DNA from: JAGQVA01 sp041391725
GTDB taxonomy: Bacteria > Bacteroidota > Bacteroidia > J057
Assembly: GCA_041391725.1 (NCBI GenBank)
Contig: JAWKNL010000002.1
Coordinates: 248,001 to 312,000 of the forward strand
Length of the DNA: 64,000 nucleotides
Direction of reading: 5' to 3'
The position numbers and the translations under genes are program-made. This document shows, one piece after another, positions 1 through 9,441 of the stretch. A model generated the notes under the pieces. That model worked only from the letters and a program-made list of their open reading frames with translations, ran no database searches and was not told where the DNA came from. Each line of letters starts with the position of its first letter. The stretch's first letter is position 1.

Positions 1-694
1 GCTGGATGCGCCCGATGCAAATGCAGTAGAATCGCGAATTGCTTCTGATCCTGTGTTTGCCGATAAGGTAAACAAACACCGTGCGGCGCATGTAGCGCTT
101 AAAGCCGGGGCAGGTATTTACCTCAAAGAGCGTTTACAGGAAGAAAGCGAAAAGAAGCCCCGTAATGGAATCGTATGGCATACCTGGTACTGGGCAGTTG
201 CTGCAGCAGTGACCCTGCTGGCCATCATCATCGGTTTCCGTTATACCAAAACCTTCTACACCGACGAATATATAGCACAGTACTATGCTACCCCTTATGG
301 CGCTGGTTCGTCCAGAGGGGAAGTCCGGCAGGATGATTTCTGGGCTCCGGGCATGCAGGCCTTCAACGCCGGAGAATATGAAATGGCTGCTACCCTTCTG
401 GATAAAATTCCCTTAAAAGATTCTCACTATCTGGAGGCGCAGCTTCTGTTGGGGAATGCATATGTTTTGAGCGGAAATTATGAAAAGGCGCAAGCCCCGT
501 TGAAACTCGTGGCAGAAAGTGGCGACTCCCGTTTTGTTGCGGCAGCCGAGTGGTATCTTTTGCTGGCGCTGGTAGGCAGTCATGAGGAAGCAGATGCAGA
601 AATCCTCGCTGCAAAACTCTCCTCAGAGGAGTCTCACCCATACCGCAAGTCTGCGACTAAGGTAGCGAGAAACCTCCGGAGCATGTTTCGCTAG
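1..694 (+). CDS. Membrane-anchored TPR protein (5' truncated)
   Basis: The reading frame is open to the window edge, so the true start lies outside; a GTG at 53 is only an internal codon. From the edge the protein has about 70 charged cytoplasmic residues, one membrane segment (WYWAVAAAVTLLAIIIGF), then a periplasmic part with TPR-like helices (AFNAGEYEMAATLLDKI, LLGNAYVLSGNYEKAQAPL). This layout is common in Bacteroidota proteins whose N-terminus resembles an anti-sigma factor ('E-x-R-I-A-S-D-P-x-F' just upstream) followed by tetratricopeptide repeats. The precise role is unknown; a scaffold or anti-sigma function is inference. Its TAG stop overlaps the galE stop on the other strand within CTAG at 691-694. 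Confidence 0.7.
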   Translation, partial: LDAPDANAVESRIASDPVFADKVNKHRAAHVALKAGAGIYLKERLQEESEKKPRNGIVWHTWYWAVAAAVTLLAIIIGFRYTKTFYTDEYIAQYYATPYGAGSSRGEVRQDDFWAPGMQAFNAGEYEMAATLLDKIPLKDSHYLEAQLLLGNAYVLSGNYEKAQAPLKLVAESGDSRFVAAAEWYLLLALVGSHEEADAEILAAKLSSEESHPYRKSATKVARNLRSMFR

Positions 695-1734
695 GAAGGG
701 TTTTTCTGCCTTTCTGCCATCACTGTCTGCTGCCATTTCCAGGCAGAAGCCATCATTTCATCTATTCCCCTGGTGGCTTCCCAACCCAGTTTTTCTTTGG
801 CGAGGCTGCTGTCCGAATAAATGGCCACCACATCTCCCGGGCGCCGTGGGCCGATTTTGTATTTCAGTTTTTGCCCGGTTACTCTTTCAAACGCTTCAAT
901 GGCTTCGAGCACCGAAACGCCCTGTCCTGAGCCCAGATTAAACTGCTCATACCGGCTTCCATTTCTGCTCTGAAGCAGATATTCCATTGCCTGAATATGG
1001 GCCACTGCTATGTCTGTAACATGAATGTAATCCCTGATGTTGGATCCGTCGCGGGTATCATAATCACCGCCAAAAACGGTAAGTTCGGGTATAATCCCCG
1101 CGGCAGTCTGCGTGATTACTGGAACGAGGTTGTTGGGGCGGTTGACGGGGTCTTCTCCGTTGAGTCCCGTATGGTGCGCGCCTACCGGATTAAAATACCG
1201 GAGGGCAATGGCATTGATGGCCGGACTGGAGACCACGAAATCGCGTATAATGCGCTCACCAACCAGCTTGGTATTGCCGTAAGGTGATTCGGCTTCAACG
1301 GTAGGCGTTTTTTCGGTTACGGGCAAATCTTCAATATTGCCATAAACGGTGCAGGAAGAGGAAAAGATAAATCCTTTTACACCCGTTTGCCCGCAGCATG
1401 CGAGGATATTGATCAGCGATACGAGATTGTTGTGATAGTATTCCAGCGGCTTTTCGACCGATTCTCCTACTGCTTTTAATGCGGCAAAATGAATGACGCC
1501 TTCGATGTCCGGGTGTTCGCTGAAAATTTGTTCCAATACCTTCCGGTCGCATACATCCGCATGGTAGTTGGTCATTTTTTTGCCTGTGATGGTTTCAATC
1601 CGGGAGAGGGTATCCGGAGATGCGTTTACAAAATTATCAATAGAGACAACCTCGTAGCCAGGTCTGTTGAGCAGTTCGATGGCGGTATGGGAGCCGATAT
1701 AACCACATCCGCCGGTAATCAGGATTTTGGGCAT
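691..1734 (-). CDS. galE: UDP-glucose 4-epimerase
   Basis: Interconverts UDP-glucose and UDP-galactose, or the N-acetyl forms, in the cytoplasm. It is an extended SDR with the NAD-binding motif GGCGYIGSH at residues 8-16, an FSSSCTVYG segment near 124-132 carrying the catalytic Ser/Thr, and the Y152-x3-K156 pair (SPYGNTK). The 347 residues are normal for GalE, and 'NPVGAH' and 'RDYIHVTDIA' are GalE signatures. It is the last gene of the minus-strand glycan locus, 11 bp after the GT2 gene, so it probably supplies galactose-type donors to that locus. Confidence 0.95.
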   Translation of the reverse strand: MPKILITGGCGYIGSHTAIELLNRPGYEVVSIDNFVNASPDTLSRIETITGKKMTNYHADVCDRKVLEQIFSEHPDIEGVIHFAALKAVGESVEKPLEYYHNNLVSLINILACCGQTGVKGFIFSSSCTVYGNIEDLPVTEKTPTVEAESPYGNTKLVGERIIRDFVVSSPAINAIALRYFNPVGAHHTGLNGEDPVNRPNNLVPVITQTAAGIIPELTVFGGDYDTRDGSNIRDYIHVTDIAVAHIQAMEYLLQSRNGSRYEQFNLGSGQGVSVLEAIEAFERVTGQKLKYKIGPRRPGDVVAIYSDSSLAKEKLGWEATRGIDEMMASAWKWQQTVMAERQKNPS

Positions 1735-1745
1735 AATTAATTTTT

Positions 1746-2498
1746 TCAGGCTGGTTTTGCCAGCAACTGGAATATCTTGGTAAAGTACTTGGAATATATT
1801 TTCATCAGACTGGTGGACACGCCATGTGCGCGCAGTGAATGCAGCATTTCACGGTTGATCTGCCGGGTGTTTTTTCCCCAGGCGCTGTTTCCTCCTACGC
1901 GCATTTTTACAATTACGCCGGGGATATAGGCAAATGATCTTTTATGGGAAACGAACATTCTCACCATCAGGTCGAAATCAGCGCAAATCCTGTACCGGGT
2001 ATTAAAATCGCCATATTTTTCGTACAATTCTTTTCTGACAAAATAGGTCGGGTGAGGGGGCATCATACCTTTGGCAAATTGCTCAGGTCTGAACCCTTTT
2101 CCCGGATAATACCGCACGATCTGACTCAGGTCTTCTGCTTTCACATAGACCAGATCTGCAAAAGTCATATCTGCCTTTGTATCCTGAAAAGCTTTCACCA
2201 CCCGCGAAATCACCTGCGGGTCGGCATATACATCGTCTGCGTTCAGAATGCCGATAATTTCTCCTTCGGCCAGCTTTAGTCCTTTATTCATGGCGAAATA
2301 CAGCCCTTCATCCGGCTCGGATAAAACTTTGGTTATTCTGTCGCCATACGATCTGACAATCTCCAGCGTCTGATCTTTCGAGGCGCCGTCAACCACAATG
2401 TATTCGATGTCGTCGTAGTCTTGTGCCAAAACCGATTCTATGGCTGTCCGGATAAATTCTCCGGCATTGTAGGAAACGGTAATGATTGAAACTTTCAT
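1746..2498 (-). CDS. Family 2 glycosyltransferase
   Basis: An inverting GT-A glycosyltransferase of about 250 residues. The start is the ATG at 2498, where the protein begins MKVSIITVSYNAGEF; the open frame extends further upstream, but that part overlaps asnB and reads as nonsense. Motifs are the nucleotide-binding VVDGASKDQT near residue 40 and the metal-binding ILNADDVY, where DxD is NADD. It resembles WcaE/PGL-type GT2 enzymes that add one sugar to a lipid-linked repeat unit. It lies 22 bp after asnB and 11 bp before galE. The sugar cannot be assigned. Confidence 0.88.
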   Translation of the reverse strand: MKVSIITVSYNAGEFIRTAIESVLAQDYDDIEYIVVDGASKDQTLEIVRSYGDRITKVLSEPDEGLYFAMNKGLKLAEGEIIGILNADDVYADPQVISRVVKAFQDTKADMTFADLVYVKAEDLSQIVRYYPGKGFRPEQFAKGMMPPHPTYFVRKELYEKYGDFNTRYRICADFDLMVRMFVSHKRSFAYIPGVIVKMRVGGNSAWGKNTRQINREMLHSLRAHGVSTSLMKIYSKYFTKIFQLLAKPA

Positions 2499-2520
2499 AA
2501 TACGGGGTTTAAAAATATTC

Positions 2521-4392
2521 TCAGGCTTCGATTCCGTTTCTTTCGATCCAGTCTTCAAGCACCACCAGCGTCCAGATTCTGATCCAGTTGACTTTTTTAC
2601 TGTGGGCAAGAAACTGTTGCCACATATTTCGGATAGTGGCTCCGTCCAGAATGCCTCTTTTCGCCAGTCGGTGTAGCCTGTCCTCACAGAATGTACGCAG
2701 GTCGTTTCGAACCCAGTGTTCCCAGGGAAAAACAAAACCCATTTTTGGCCGGTGTACAATTTCTCCGGGCAATAATTCTCCCAGCGCATCCACCAGCAGT
2801 TTTTTGGGGAAAACAGGATTTTTAAATTCATCGGGAATGCCGAGAACATATTCGACCAGCGTATGATCAAAAAAGGGAACCCGCACTTCCAGCGAACTTG
2901 CCATGGACATCTGATCGGTATCTCTCAGCAATACATTCCGGGTATAAGTGCTGATTTCGCCGATACTTACCTGGCTGAATACCGGCATCCGGTGGATATC
3001 CTGTAATTCTTTTTCTTCGAACACCTCCCGCAACTGCTGCATCGCAGGGGTGTGAAAACCGGTGAGACGGGTGATTTCGTCGTCGTCAAAACATTTGCGG
3101 AATATGGGATACATATCCTCAAATCCGGTTCCCTTGAGAGAAATCAGTTCCTGCAGTCGCGCAGTTTTCTGGTTGCTGTACACCGAGGAAACAGATTTGC
3201 CGATAGCAGTACGGATCGGGGAGGGGATACCGTAAAACATCCGCATCCGCCGTAGTTTTTCATACCGTTTGAATACCGGGTAACCGGCAAACAATTCATC
3301 TCCACCCAACCCTGAAAGTGCAACGGTAAATCCTGTTTCCCGGGTGACTTTAGAAACGACATAGCTGTTGATTCCGTCTCCGGAGGGGTGATCCATGCTG
3401 GAAAGTGCCTCCGGCAATCCTTTGAGAAAATCATCGGGACTCAGCGGAATGGGATGATGGCGCGTATTGTATTTTTTGGCAATCATCTCAGAATACGGCG
3501 ATTCGTCGAATGCCTTTTCGTGAAAAGTAACGGAGAAGGTATGTACCGGCAGGTCAGATACCTGGGCCATCAACGCCACAATGGCGCTGGAGTCAATGCC
3601 TCCCGAAAGGAAAGCACCAAAAGGCACATCGCTGATCAGTCTTCGCTCCACTGCCTGGCGAAGGAGGTTCTGAATATGGCTGCATGTCTGGCCATAATCC
3701 TCAAAATGCACAGGCGTTTTTTCGGGTGTGAGATGCCAGAAGGGATGGGTTTCAAACTTTCCATCCTGCCAGATGCCGTAAGTGCCGGGAGACAGAAGTG
3801 AAATATCCTTTATCAGCGTATTGGGGCCATTGACGGTATAATAGCGCAGATACTCCGAAAGGCTTTTGCGGTTGAGCCGTGCAGGCACTTTTCCAGAGGC
3901 GAGCAGGCTCCGGATTTCGGAGGAAAAAGCCAGATTCTGTCCGTCGAAATGATAATACAGGGGTTTGATTCCCATGCGGTCGCGGGCAATAAACAGCGAT
4001 TCTTCCACCCTGTCCCAGATAGCAAAGGCAAACATGCCGTTAAATTTCTGAAGGCAATCCGGCCCCCACTCTTTGTATGCCGACAGGATAACATCTGTAT
4101 CGCTGTTGCTTTGAAACTGTTGGGGCGGGAGTTGGGCTTTTACCTCCCGGAAATTATAGACCTCGCCATTGTAAACAATAATATACCTGCCCGAAGGATC
4201 TGCCATGGGCTGAGAAGCCGCTGTGGAGAGGTCTATAATAGACAGTCGCCGATGCCCCAGGGCGATGCCGGGAAGCACAAAGTGCCCGTCTCCGTCAGGC
4301 CCCCGGTGGGCCATGCGCTGGGTCATTTTCCGGATGACAGAGGTAGCTTCCGAAGGGTGGGGTTCACCTGTAAAACCTGCGATTCCGCACAT
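2521..4392 (-). CDS. asnB: AsnB-type glutamine amidotransferase
   Basis: A 623-residue class II amidotransferase. Cys2 (MCGIAGF) is the N-terminal nucleophile of the glutaminase domain (about residues 2-200), and the ATP pyrophosphatase loop SGGIDSS lies at 263-269 in the synthetase domain. By family it makes asparagine from aspartate and glutamine. Inside polysaccharide loci, close relatives such as WbpS of Pseudomonas amidate uronic acids. This copy sits among glycosyltransferases and shares the run with WbpB/D/E-like genes, so a uronamide-forming role is a fair inference. The general asparagine synthetase role cannot be excluded from sequence alone. Confidence 0.9.
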   Translation of the reverse strand: MCGIAGFTGEPHPSEATSVIRKMTQRMAHRGPDGDGHFVLPGIALGHRRLSIIDLSTAASQPMADPSGRYIIVYNGEVYNFREVKAQLPPQQFQSNSDTDVILSAYKEWGPDCLQKFNGMFAFAIWDRVEESLFIARDRMGIKPLYYHFDGQNLAFSSEIRSLLASGKVPARLNRKSLSEYLRYYTVNGPNTLIKDISLLSPGTYGIWQDGKFETHPFWHLTPEKTPVHFEDYGQTCSHIQNLLRQAVERRLISDVPFGAFLSGGIDSSAIVALMAQVSDLPVHTFSVTFHEKAFDESPYSEMIAKKYNTRHHPIPLSPDDFLKGLPEALSSMDHPSGDGINSYVVSKVTRETGFTVALSGLGGDELFAGYPVFKRYEKLRRMRMFYGIPSPIRTAIGKSVSSVYSNQKTARLQELISLKGTGFEDMYPIFRKCFDDDEITRLTGFHTPAMQQLREVFEEKELQDIHRMPVFSQVSIGEISTYTRNVLLRDTDQMSMASSLEVRVPFFDHTLVEYVLGIPDEFKNPVFPKKLLVDALGELLPGEIVHRPKMGFVFPWEHWVRNDLRTFCEDRLHRLAKRGILDGATIRNMWQQFLAHSKKVNWIRIWTLVVLEDWIERNGIEA

Positions 4393-4420
4393 GTTTGAGA
4401 AAGTATGGGATAAGGATTAA

Positions 4421-5368
4421 TCAGACATTTACCGCTTCACTCATGTAGAAGGCGATCATTTTGCGCACGCCTTCTTCAAGCGTAATAAGTTCCCTGCCAA
4501 TCAGAGTTTTCATTTTTGTATTGTCGGGGCAGCGGCGTTTCATGTCGCCTTCCTTCAGGGCCGGCAGGTGAATGATCTGTGAAGAAGAATTGGCGGTTTT
4601 AATGATTTTCTCTGCCAGTTCGACGATGGTCATTTCCTCTTCACTTCCCAGGTTAATGACATCATTGATGCAATGATCTTCGTATAGGATTTTCAGTGTC
4701 GAATCGAGGTTGTCGTCGATATAACAAAATGTGCGGGTCTGCTGACCATCGCCGTAGATCGTGATATCTTCCCCTCTCATGGCCGCCTGAAGAAATTTGG
4801 GAACGACAAAATCTTCGCTTTGTTTGGGGCCATAGGTATTAAAAAACCTAAAGATGGTGTAGTCGAGATCATATTCTCTATGGAAGGATTTGATAAAACA
4901 TTCGCTGGTTTGTTTTACCACTGCATAAGGCAGCCGTGCATTGAGCGGCGTGGTTTCCTCATTCTGTGGAATCTCGAAAGGCTCTCCATACACCTCAGAG
5001 GAGGACGAATAAAATATTCGCTTTACACCGGTATTTTTGGAGAGTTCCAGTACGTTTTTGATGCCTTCAATATCGGCAAGAACCTTCATTGGGTTTTCGA
5101 GCGTGCGTTTGACCCCGACTACGGCTGCATAATGAAAGACATAATCAAAACGGTAGGAAGTCATAACTGCGGCAATTTCCTGCCAGCGGTTGGTATCTCC
5201 CCGGATAAATTTCCAGTTGGGTAGCGCAGGATCAGGTAGCTTGTCTTTCCCGCCTGTGGAGAGGTCATCAAATATGACTACAAAGTTTTCGGGATCTTTT
5301 ACCAGTCTTCCCACGAGACTGCCCCCCACGTTTCCGGCCCCTCCGGTAATTAAAATAGTACGGCTCAT
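4421..5368 (-). CDS. NAD-dependent nucleotide-sugar epimerase/dehydratase
   Basis: A 315-residue extended SDR. It has the Rossmann motif GGAGNVGG at 9-16, the SSSSEVYGEP segment at 121-130 and the catalytic Y148-x3-K152 (YAVVK). The family includes UDP-glucuronate decarboxylase, UDP-GlcNAc 4-epimerase and dTDP-glucose 4,6-dehydratase. The short length and 'YGPKQSEDFVVPKFLQAAMRGE' type substrate-loop sequence favour an epimerase or decarboxylase, but I cannot fix the substrate. It lies between the WcaF-like gene (18 bp) and asnB (28 bp) in the glycan locus. Confidence 0.85.
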   Translation of the reverse strand: MSRTILITGGAGNVGGSLVGRLVKDPENFVVIFDDLSTGGKDKLPDPALPNWKFIRGDTNRWQEIAAVMTSYRFDYVFHYAAVVGVKRTLENPMKVLADIEGIKNVLELSKNTGVKRIFYSSSSEVYGEPFEIPQNEETTPLNARLPYAVVKQTSECFIKSFHREYDLDYTIFRFFNTYGPKQSEDFVVPKFLQAAMRGEDITIYGDGQQTRTFCYIDDNLDSTLKILYEDHCINDVINLGSEEEMTIVELAEKIIKTANSSSQIIHLPALKEGDMKRRCPDNTKMKTLIGRELITLEEGVRKMIAFYMSEAVNV

Positions 5369-5386
5369 ATCTGTTGGGTTTTGTGT

Positions 5387-5947
5387 TTATTGTATTTCTC
5401 TTTTACGATAATAAGTTGCCGGGTTTCCCCGGTATATTCCATATGCCTGCATTTCTGAGGATGCCACCGAGCCGACTGAAAGAATCGAATGGCTCCGGCA
5501 GGTTACTCCCGGGCAGACCACCGATTGTGCGCCGATCCACACACCGGCTTCGAGGGTGATGCTACCCGTGATCAGGTCAAAGGCAGTGGATTTATAGTTG
5601 TGATTCCCCGTAAGCAGCATGGCTCCCTGCGAAAGACATACATGGTCGCCAATGATTACTTTAGCCAGGTTGTCGATCCACACTTTTTCTCCGATCCACA
5701 CGTCATTGCCTACCTCCAGCAGCCAGGGATATTTGATATTTACAGAAGGTTTGATAAATACGCGCTTCCCGACCTTCGCACCAAATACTCGTAACAGCCA
5801 GACTTTCAGAAAAGATATTGGATTCAACGGATTGAGAAAGAACAGGGCATTTACCAGGTACCATAAAACTCTCCGGATAATTCCGGCTCCCGGATTATAC
5901 CAACTATTGTCGAACGAACGCAAATCTACCTGTTTTATGTCTGTCAT
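5387..5947 (-). CDS. WcaF-like sugar O-acetyltransferase
   Basis: A 186-residue left-handed beta-helix acyltransferase of the colanic-acid WcaF type, using acetyl-CoA to acetylate a glycan sugar. The N-terminal signature 'DLRSFDNSWYNPGAG' with a hydrophobic stretch (LVNALFFLNPLNPISFLKV) is followed by hexapeptide turns (VGKRVFIKPSVNI, VGNDVWIGEKVWI, LEAGVWIGAQSVV). The catalytic His is in the LTGNHNYKS segment. The ATG overlaps the stop of the upstream glycosyltransferase as ATGA (5944-5947), which suggests translational coupling. Confidence 0.88.
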   Translation of the reverse strand: MTDIKQVDLRSFDNSWYNPGAGIIRRVLWYLVNALFFLNPLNPISFLKVWLLRVFGAKVGKRVFIKPSVNIKYPWLLEVGNDVWIGEKVWIDNLAKVIIGDHVCLSQGAMLLTGNHNYKSTAFDLITGSITLEAGVWIGAQSVVCPGVTCRSHSILSVGSVASSEMQAYGIYRGNPATYYRKREIQ

Positions 5948-7095
5948 ATCGTTGAAAATAACGCTAAATATTTCTCCTTTAAATGTGAGTTTTTAATATA
6001 GTTTGCTGCAAATTCCCAGGTGTTTTTCGCCCAGTTTTCGTAGGTGGCCAAATCCATATCTATGACCTGCTGTAGCACTTTTTCGTATTTTTCGGGATCA
6101 TGAAGGGAAATGGCCCACCCGGCTTTTTCTGTTTCCAGATCAGTCCAGGGGGTACGGTCGCTGATAATTACCGGCCTTCCCACCAGAAAGCTCTCAAAAA
6201 TGGCGTGACCGAAGTTTTCTCCCTGTGTGGGCAGGGTGTGAAAATGCGCCCCTTCCAGTGCCTCGGTAACCGCCTCCGGCTGCAATCCGCCTTCATAGGT
6301 AACTACAATATGGTCTGGCAGGCCGTCGATTACTTCCATACAATTGTCCCAGTAAGCTTCATCTTCCATCGGGCCGTAGATGCTGAGATGGACATGGCCA
6401 TTTAATTTGCCCAGCCGTTGCAACAACCAGAGCAGGTTTTTGTAAGGGTGAACCCGCCCGATAAAGGCAAACTTTACTTTGCCCGGCTGTTTGGGGAGAA
6501 TGTGCAATGGCTGCTGGTGCATTTGCGGCAAATTGGGGGCAATTCTGACATGGGTTTCCTGCCCGAACGCATGGCGCACATTGTAGGACTCTTCGAGGTT
6601 GGTGGCGTGAAAAATTATTTTGCGCGGGATACCCAAAAACCGCATGGCTTTCAGATAAACCTGTTTTTTCAATGGGCTGTAGGCAAGTGCCGCAGGTTTG
6701 AGCATGCCTCTGGGAGCCAGAATAATCTTGTTCAACTCCCTGTATTTCCGCATGATCCACAGCGGCCATACGGTAAAAGGAACCGAAAACATGCTGTTGA
6801 GATATACGATGTCGGGGTTTATCTCCTTGATCAGCGCTTCCATATTTTGGATGGAAAGGCCTTCTCTGGAAAAATACCATACTTTTACATGATCGGCAAA
6901 ATCAGTCCATATATCAGGCGTAACCTCGCGGTAGGGTTCGTCTTCGCCCAAATCTGAATTGGTGGTCACGACAAATATTTCGCAGTTCTCCTGTAAGGCC
7001 ATAGCCAGATTGACGCATGAGCGTATCGGCCCTCCAGCCCGGAAACCGGGGGCAAACCAGTCGATCATGATCATTAATGTGGTGCCTGTTTTCAT
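5944..7095 (-). CDS. GT4 glycosyltransferase
   Basis: A GT-B retaining glycosyltransferase of 383 residues. The start is the ATG at 7095 (MKTGTTLMIMIDWFAPGFRA), directly after the stop of the upstream gene; the longer open frame would overlap that gene by 190 bp. The N-terminal half has the acceptor-side loop 'FAPGFRAGGPIRS', and the C-terminal half has the donor motif GENFGHAIFE (E-x7-E). It is one of six GT4 enzymes in this run, probably adding one residue each to the repeat unit. Donor and linkage are unknown. Confidence 0.88.
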   Translation of the reverse strand: MKTGTTLMIMIDWFAPGFRAGGPIRSCVNLAMALQENCEIFVVTTNSDLGEDEPYREVTPDIWTDFADHVKVWYFSREGLSIQNMEALIKEINPDIVYLNSMFSVPFTVWPLWIMRKYRELNKIILAPRGMLKPAALAYSPLKKQVYLKAMRFLGIPRKIIFHATNLEESYNVRHAFGQETHVRIAPNLPQMHQQPLHILPKQPGKVKFAFIGRVHPYKNLLWLLQRLGKLNGHVHLSIYGPMEDEAYWDNCMEVIDGLPDHIVVTYEGGLQPEAVTEALEGAHFHTLPTQGENFGHAIFESFLVGRPVIISDRTPWTDLETEKAGWAISLHDPEKYEKVLQQVIDMDLATYENWAKNTWEFAANYIKNSHLKEKYLALFSTI

Positions 7096-7096
7096 T

Positions 7097-8152
7097 TCAT
7101 TTATCTTTTTGGAAAATACCTGCCAGCGTGGCCGCCCAACTCTCTGGCGTGATCTGGTGGGAAAGCAGCGCTGAACGGGCGCCCATTTCGCAGAGTTCTG
7201 CATCCGTATGGTTGATGATTTTTTGCAGGGCTTTGTGAAGGGAAAGTTCATTGCCTCTGGCAAAGAGATACCCGTTGTATCCATGTCTCACAAAAGCAGT
7301 AATGGCGCCTGCGGCATCGGTTACTACCAGCGGCAGGCCTGCGGCTGCAAATTCGTGGATGGAGACCCCCCATGCATCGCGGAGACTTGGAAAAACCAGG
7401 CATCCGCCCTCAGCAGCCAGCGCGGGAAGTTCGGAAGGCTGCACAAATCCGCGCATTTCGATGGTTTCGGTAGGTTCCATTTTTTCGCCCTCGGGGCCGG
7501 TTCCTATAAAAATCAATTTCCAGTCCTTTTTGTTTTCCACCTTACGGAAAGCATGGTAAAGATTCAACGTTCCCTTTTCCGGAGATAGTCTGCCTACATA
7601 TAAAAATGTGTGGGGATATTGCTGTTTTTTTGCCTCCCGCTGCTGCTCAAAGGCGGCAAAAAACCGCTGTTGTTCGGAGCAGTACATCCCTGTCAGTATA
7701 TTCTCTCTGGGATACCCCAGCCTTCGCGCATATTCATACTGAAACAGTCCCGGAACCCAGAAATATTCAAATACGGGCCGGATAAACATCGGGCTCACCA
7801 TTGTGGCAACGCGCTGTCTGGGCGTTCCAAACCACTGATTATCCATCATACAGATGGTGGTTTTTCCTGATTTCCTCAAAGCTTTGGCGGTGCGAACATA
7901 TCCTTTATCCGCCCATCCGGAAAGCGCCACAATGTCGGGGTTAAATGCGCGGCAGGTGTCCATCAGTTGGCGGTCGTCGAAATCACTCCGGTCTTTTACC
8001 GTTATGCCTTCACCATAGCTAAACTGAAAGGGCGCCTGTGCATTTACCGGCCAGCGTATAATCAGTACTTCTGCGCCGTAGTCTCTTACGAGGGCTTTTA
8101 CCCCGGCGATGAAGTAGGTAGCGATTTCGGTATATAAAAATAAAACCTTCAT
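7097..8152 (-). CDS. GT4 glycosyltransferase
   Basis: A GT-B glycosyltransferase of 351 residues. The start is the ATG at 8152 (MKVLFLYTEIATYF), which overlaps the polymerase stop as ATGA; the longer frame adds 32 residues lying over the end of that gene. The C-terminal domain contains LYVGRLSPEKGTLNLYHAF, a typical GT4 donor-domain opening, and DAWGVSIHE in the place of the E-x7-E motif. It sits between the Wzy-like polymerase and another GT4. Substrate unknown. Confidence 0.88.
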   Translation of the reverse strand: MKVLFLYTEIATYFIAGVKALVRDYGAEVLIIRWPVNAQAPFQFSYGEGITVKDRSDFDDRQLMDTCRAFNPDIVALSGWADKGYVRTAKALRKSGKTTICMMDNQWFGTPRQRVATMVSPMFIRPVFEYFWVPGLFQYEYARRLGYPRENILTGMYCSEQQRFFAAFEQQREAKKQQYPHTFLYVGRLSPEKGTLNLYHAFRKVENKKDWKLIFIGTGPEGEKMEPTETIEMRGFVQPSELPALAAEGGCLVFPSLRDAWGVSIHEFAAAGLPLVVTDAAGAITAFVRHGYNGYLFARGNELSLHKALQKIINHTDAELCEMGARSALLSHQITPESWAATLAGIFQKDK

Positions 8153-9441
8153 TTTCGGATCGTTTTTTCGATTTGATAATAGTTCATCAGAATAGCCAGC
8201 ACTACCAGAAAGTGAACCGTAAATGCATTGAGCGATGAGGTGAGCCACGATTCAAAATTGGCAGAAATCAAAACAGTAATGATTACCGGCATCCGGAATT
8301 TTTCGATTTTGATTTTGGAGAATAGCCTGACATAAAAGAAGGCGATAAGGATAAAGCCAATAATGCCGTTGTTCATGATAAAGGTCAGGTAGGAGTTGTG
8401 AATTCCGCCCTGATGTTCGGTCGAAATCAAAAACCCTTTCTGGGTTTTGAAAAAGATTTCCTCATAGGCAAATCCTCTTCCGATCCAGAAGTTTTCCTGA
8501 ATATGGCGCCAGCCGATTTCCCAGGCCAGGTAGCGCCCGGTGCCGGTGCTCAGCGATTCTACCCGCAGGTATTCTCCCAGCCCCATGGATTTGAGCAGCG
8601 CTTCGTAATCAAATACTTCAAACAGTAAAAAGCCCACCGGCAGGAAAAAAAGCCAGAGACTCCATTTCCGCGCTTTCCCCGATTTGTAAAAAAAGTAGAG
8701 AATGGAAAATATTCCGATTGTGCCCAGAGAGGTGCGCGACTCACTGAGCAGAACCGAAAATAGAATCAGTCCGAGGAGTATATAAATAAATCTTTTTTCG
8801 GTGGGAAAAAGGCTGCGTCCGACCATCATCATCATAAATATCATCGTACAGTAAATCCCCAACCCGTTGGGATTTCCCATCAGGCCACGGTAGCGGGCCA
8901 GAAGATATGCGACATTGTAGTTGATGAGAATAAACATCAGCCCCACCAGCAATACCCATGCAGCGAGTTTCAGTATGTCGAGGTAAAGTTCGCCTTTGGT
9001 GCGTTTGATGTGGTAGGGTAAATAGTGGAAGGCGACCAGGAGAATCAGGAAATAGGAAACCATCTTGGACAAGGATGTTCCCGGTTCCGGACTGCGCAAC
9101 CCCCCAACAATTGCCACAAGGAAAAAGGGAATACTCATCAGCATAACTTTCCGGAAAGCGTATTTCCGTTTGATCAAATCGACAATCGTCTGTACGCCGA
9201 TCAGTAGAATCGCGATGATGCGGAGGGTTTTGTCAAACTCCATACCGGGCATCCGGCTGTCGCCCATGGCGAGGATGAGGATCAGCGCGATGACCGCTGT
9301 TTCGTGTTTGCCTTTGATCAGCCAGAAACTCATCACAAAAAACAACAACACGTAAGTCAGCGGCGCGAAAATATTGCCCAGTATATAAAACACCGGAACA
9401 AGCAAAAACAGGTGGCGATATTTTCGGATGAATGCTCTCAA
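8149..9441 (-). CDS. O-antigen ligase/polymerase (Wzy-like) membrane protein
   Basis: A 430-residue polytopic inner-membrane protein with about ten to twelve hydrophobic segments, e.g. VLLFFVMSFWLIKG, LIGVQTIVDLI and FLLVAIVGGL. The large loop between late helices contains GRYLAWEIGW, IGRGFAYEE and HNSYLTFIMNNGIIGF, the pattern of the O-antigen ligase/Wzy_C family (the conserved His and Asn-Ser before a membrane helix). By family it joins lipid-linked glycans in the periplasm, either polymerising repeat units or ligating them to an acceptor. ATGA overlaps couple it to the genes on both sides. Ligase and polymerase cannot be told apart here. Confidence 0.85.
   Translation of the reverse strand: MRAFIRKYRHLFLLVPVFYILGNIFAPLTYVLLFFVMSFWLIKGKHETAVIALILILAMGDSRMPGMEFDKTLRIIAILLIGVQTIVDLIKRKYAFRKVMLMSIPFFLVAIVGGLRSPEPGTSLSKMVSYFLILLVAFHYLPYHIKRTKGELYLDILKLAAWVLLVGLMFILINYNVAYLLARYRGLMGNPNGLGIYCTMIFMMMMVGRSLFPTEKRFIYILLGLILFSVLLSESRTSLGTIGIFSILYFFYKSGKARKWSLWLFFLPVGFLLFEVFDYEALLKSMGLGEYLRVESLSTGTGRYLAWEIGWRHIQENFWIGRGFAYEEIFFKTQKGFLISTEHQGGIHNSYLTFIMNNGIIGFILIAFFYVRLFSKIKIEKFRMPVIITVLISANFESWLTSSLNAFTVHFLVVLAILMNYYQIEKTIRK

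Noticed and set aside
1746..2870. A 374-residue version of the GT2 protein
   Set aside because: The first 124 residues overlap asnB in another frame and lack family similarity; MKVSIITVSYN at 2498 is the family start.
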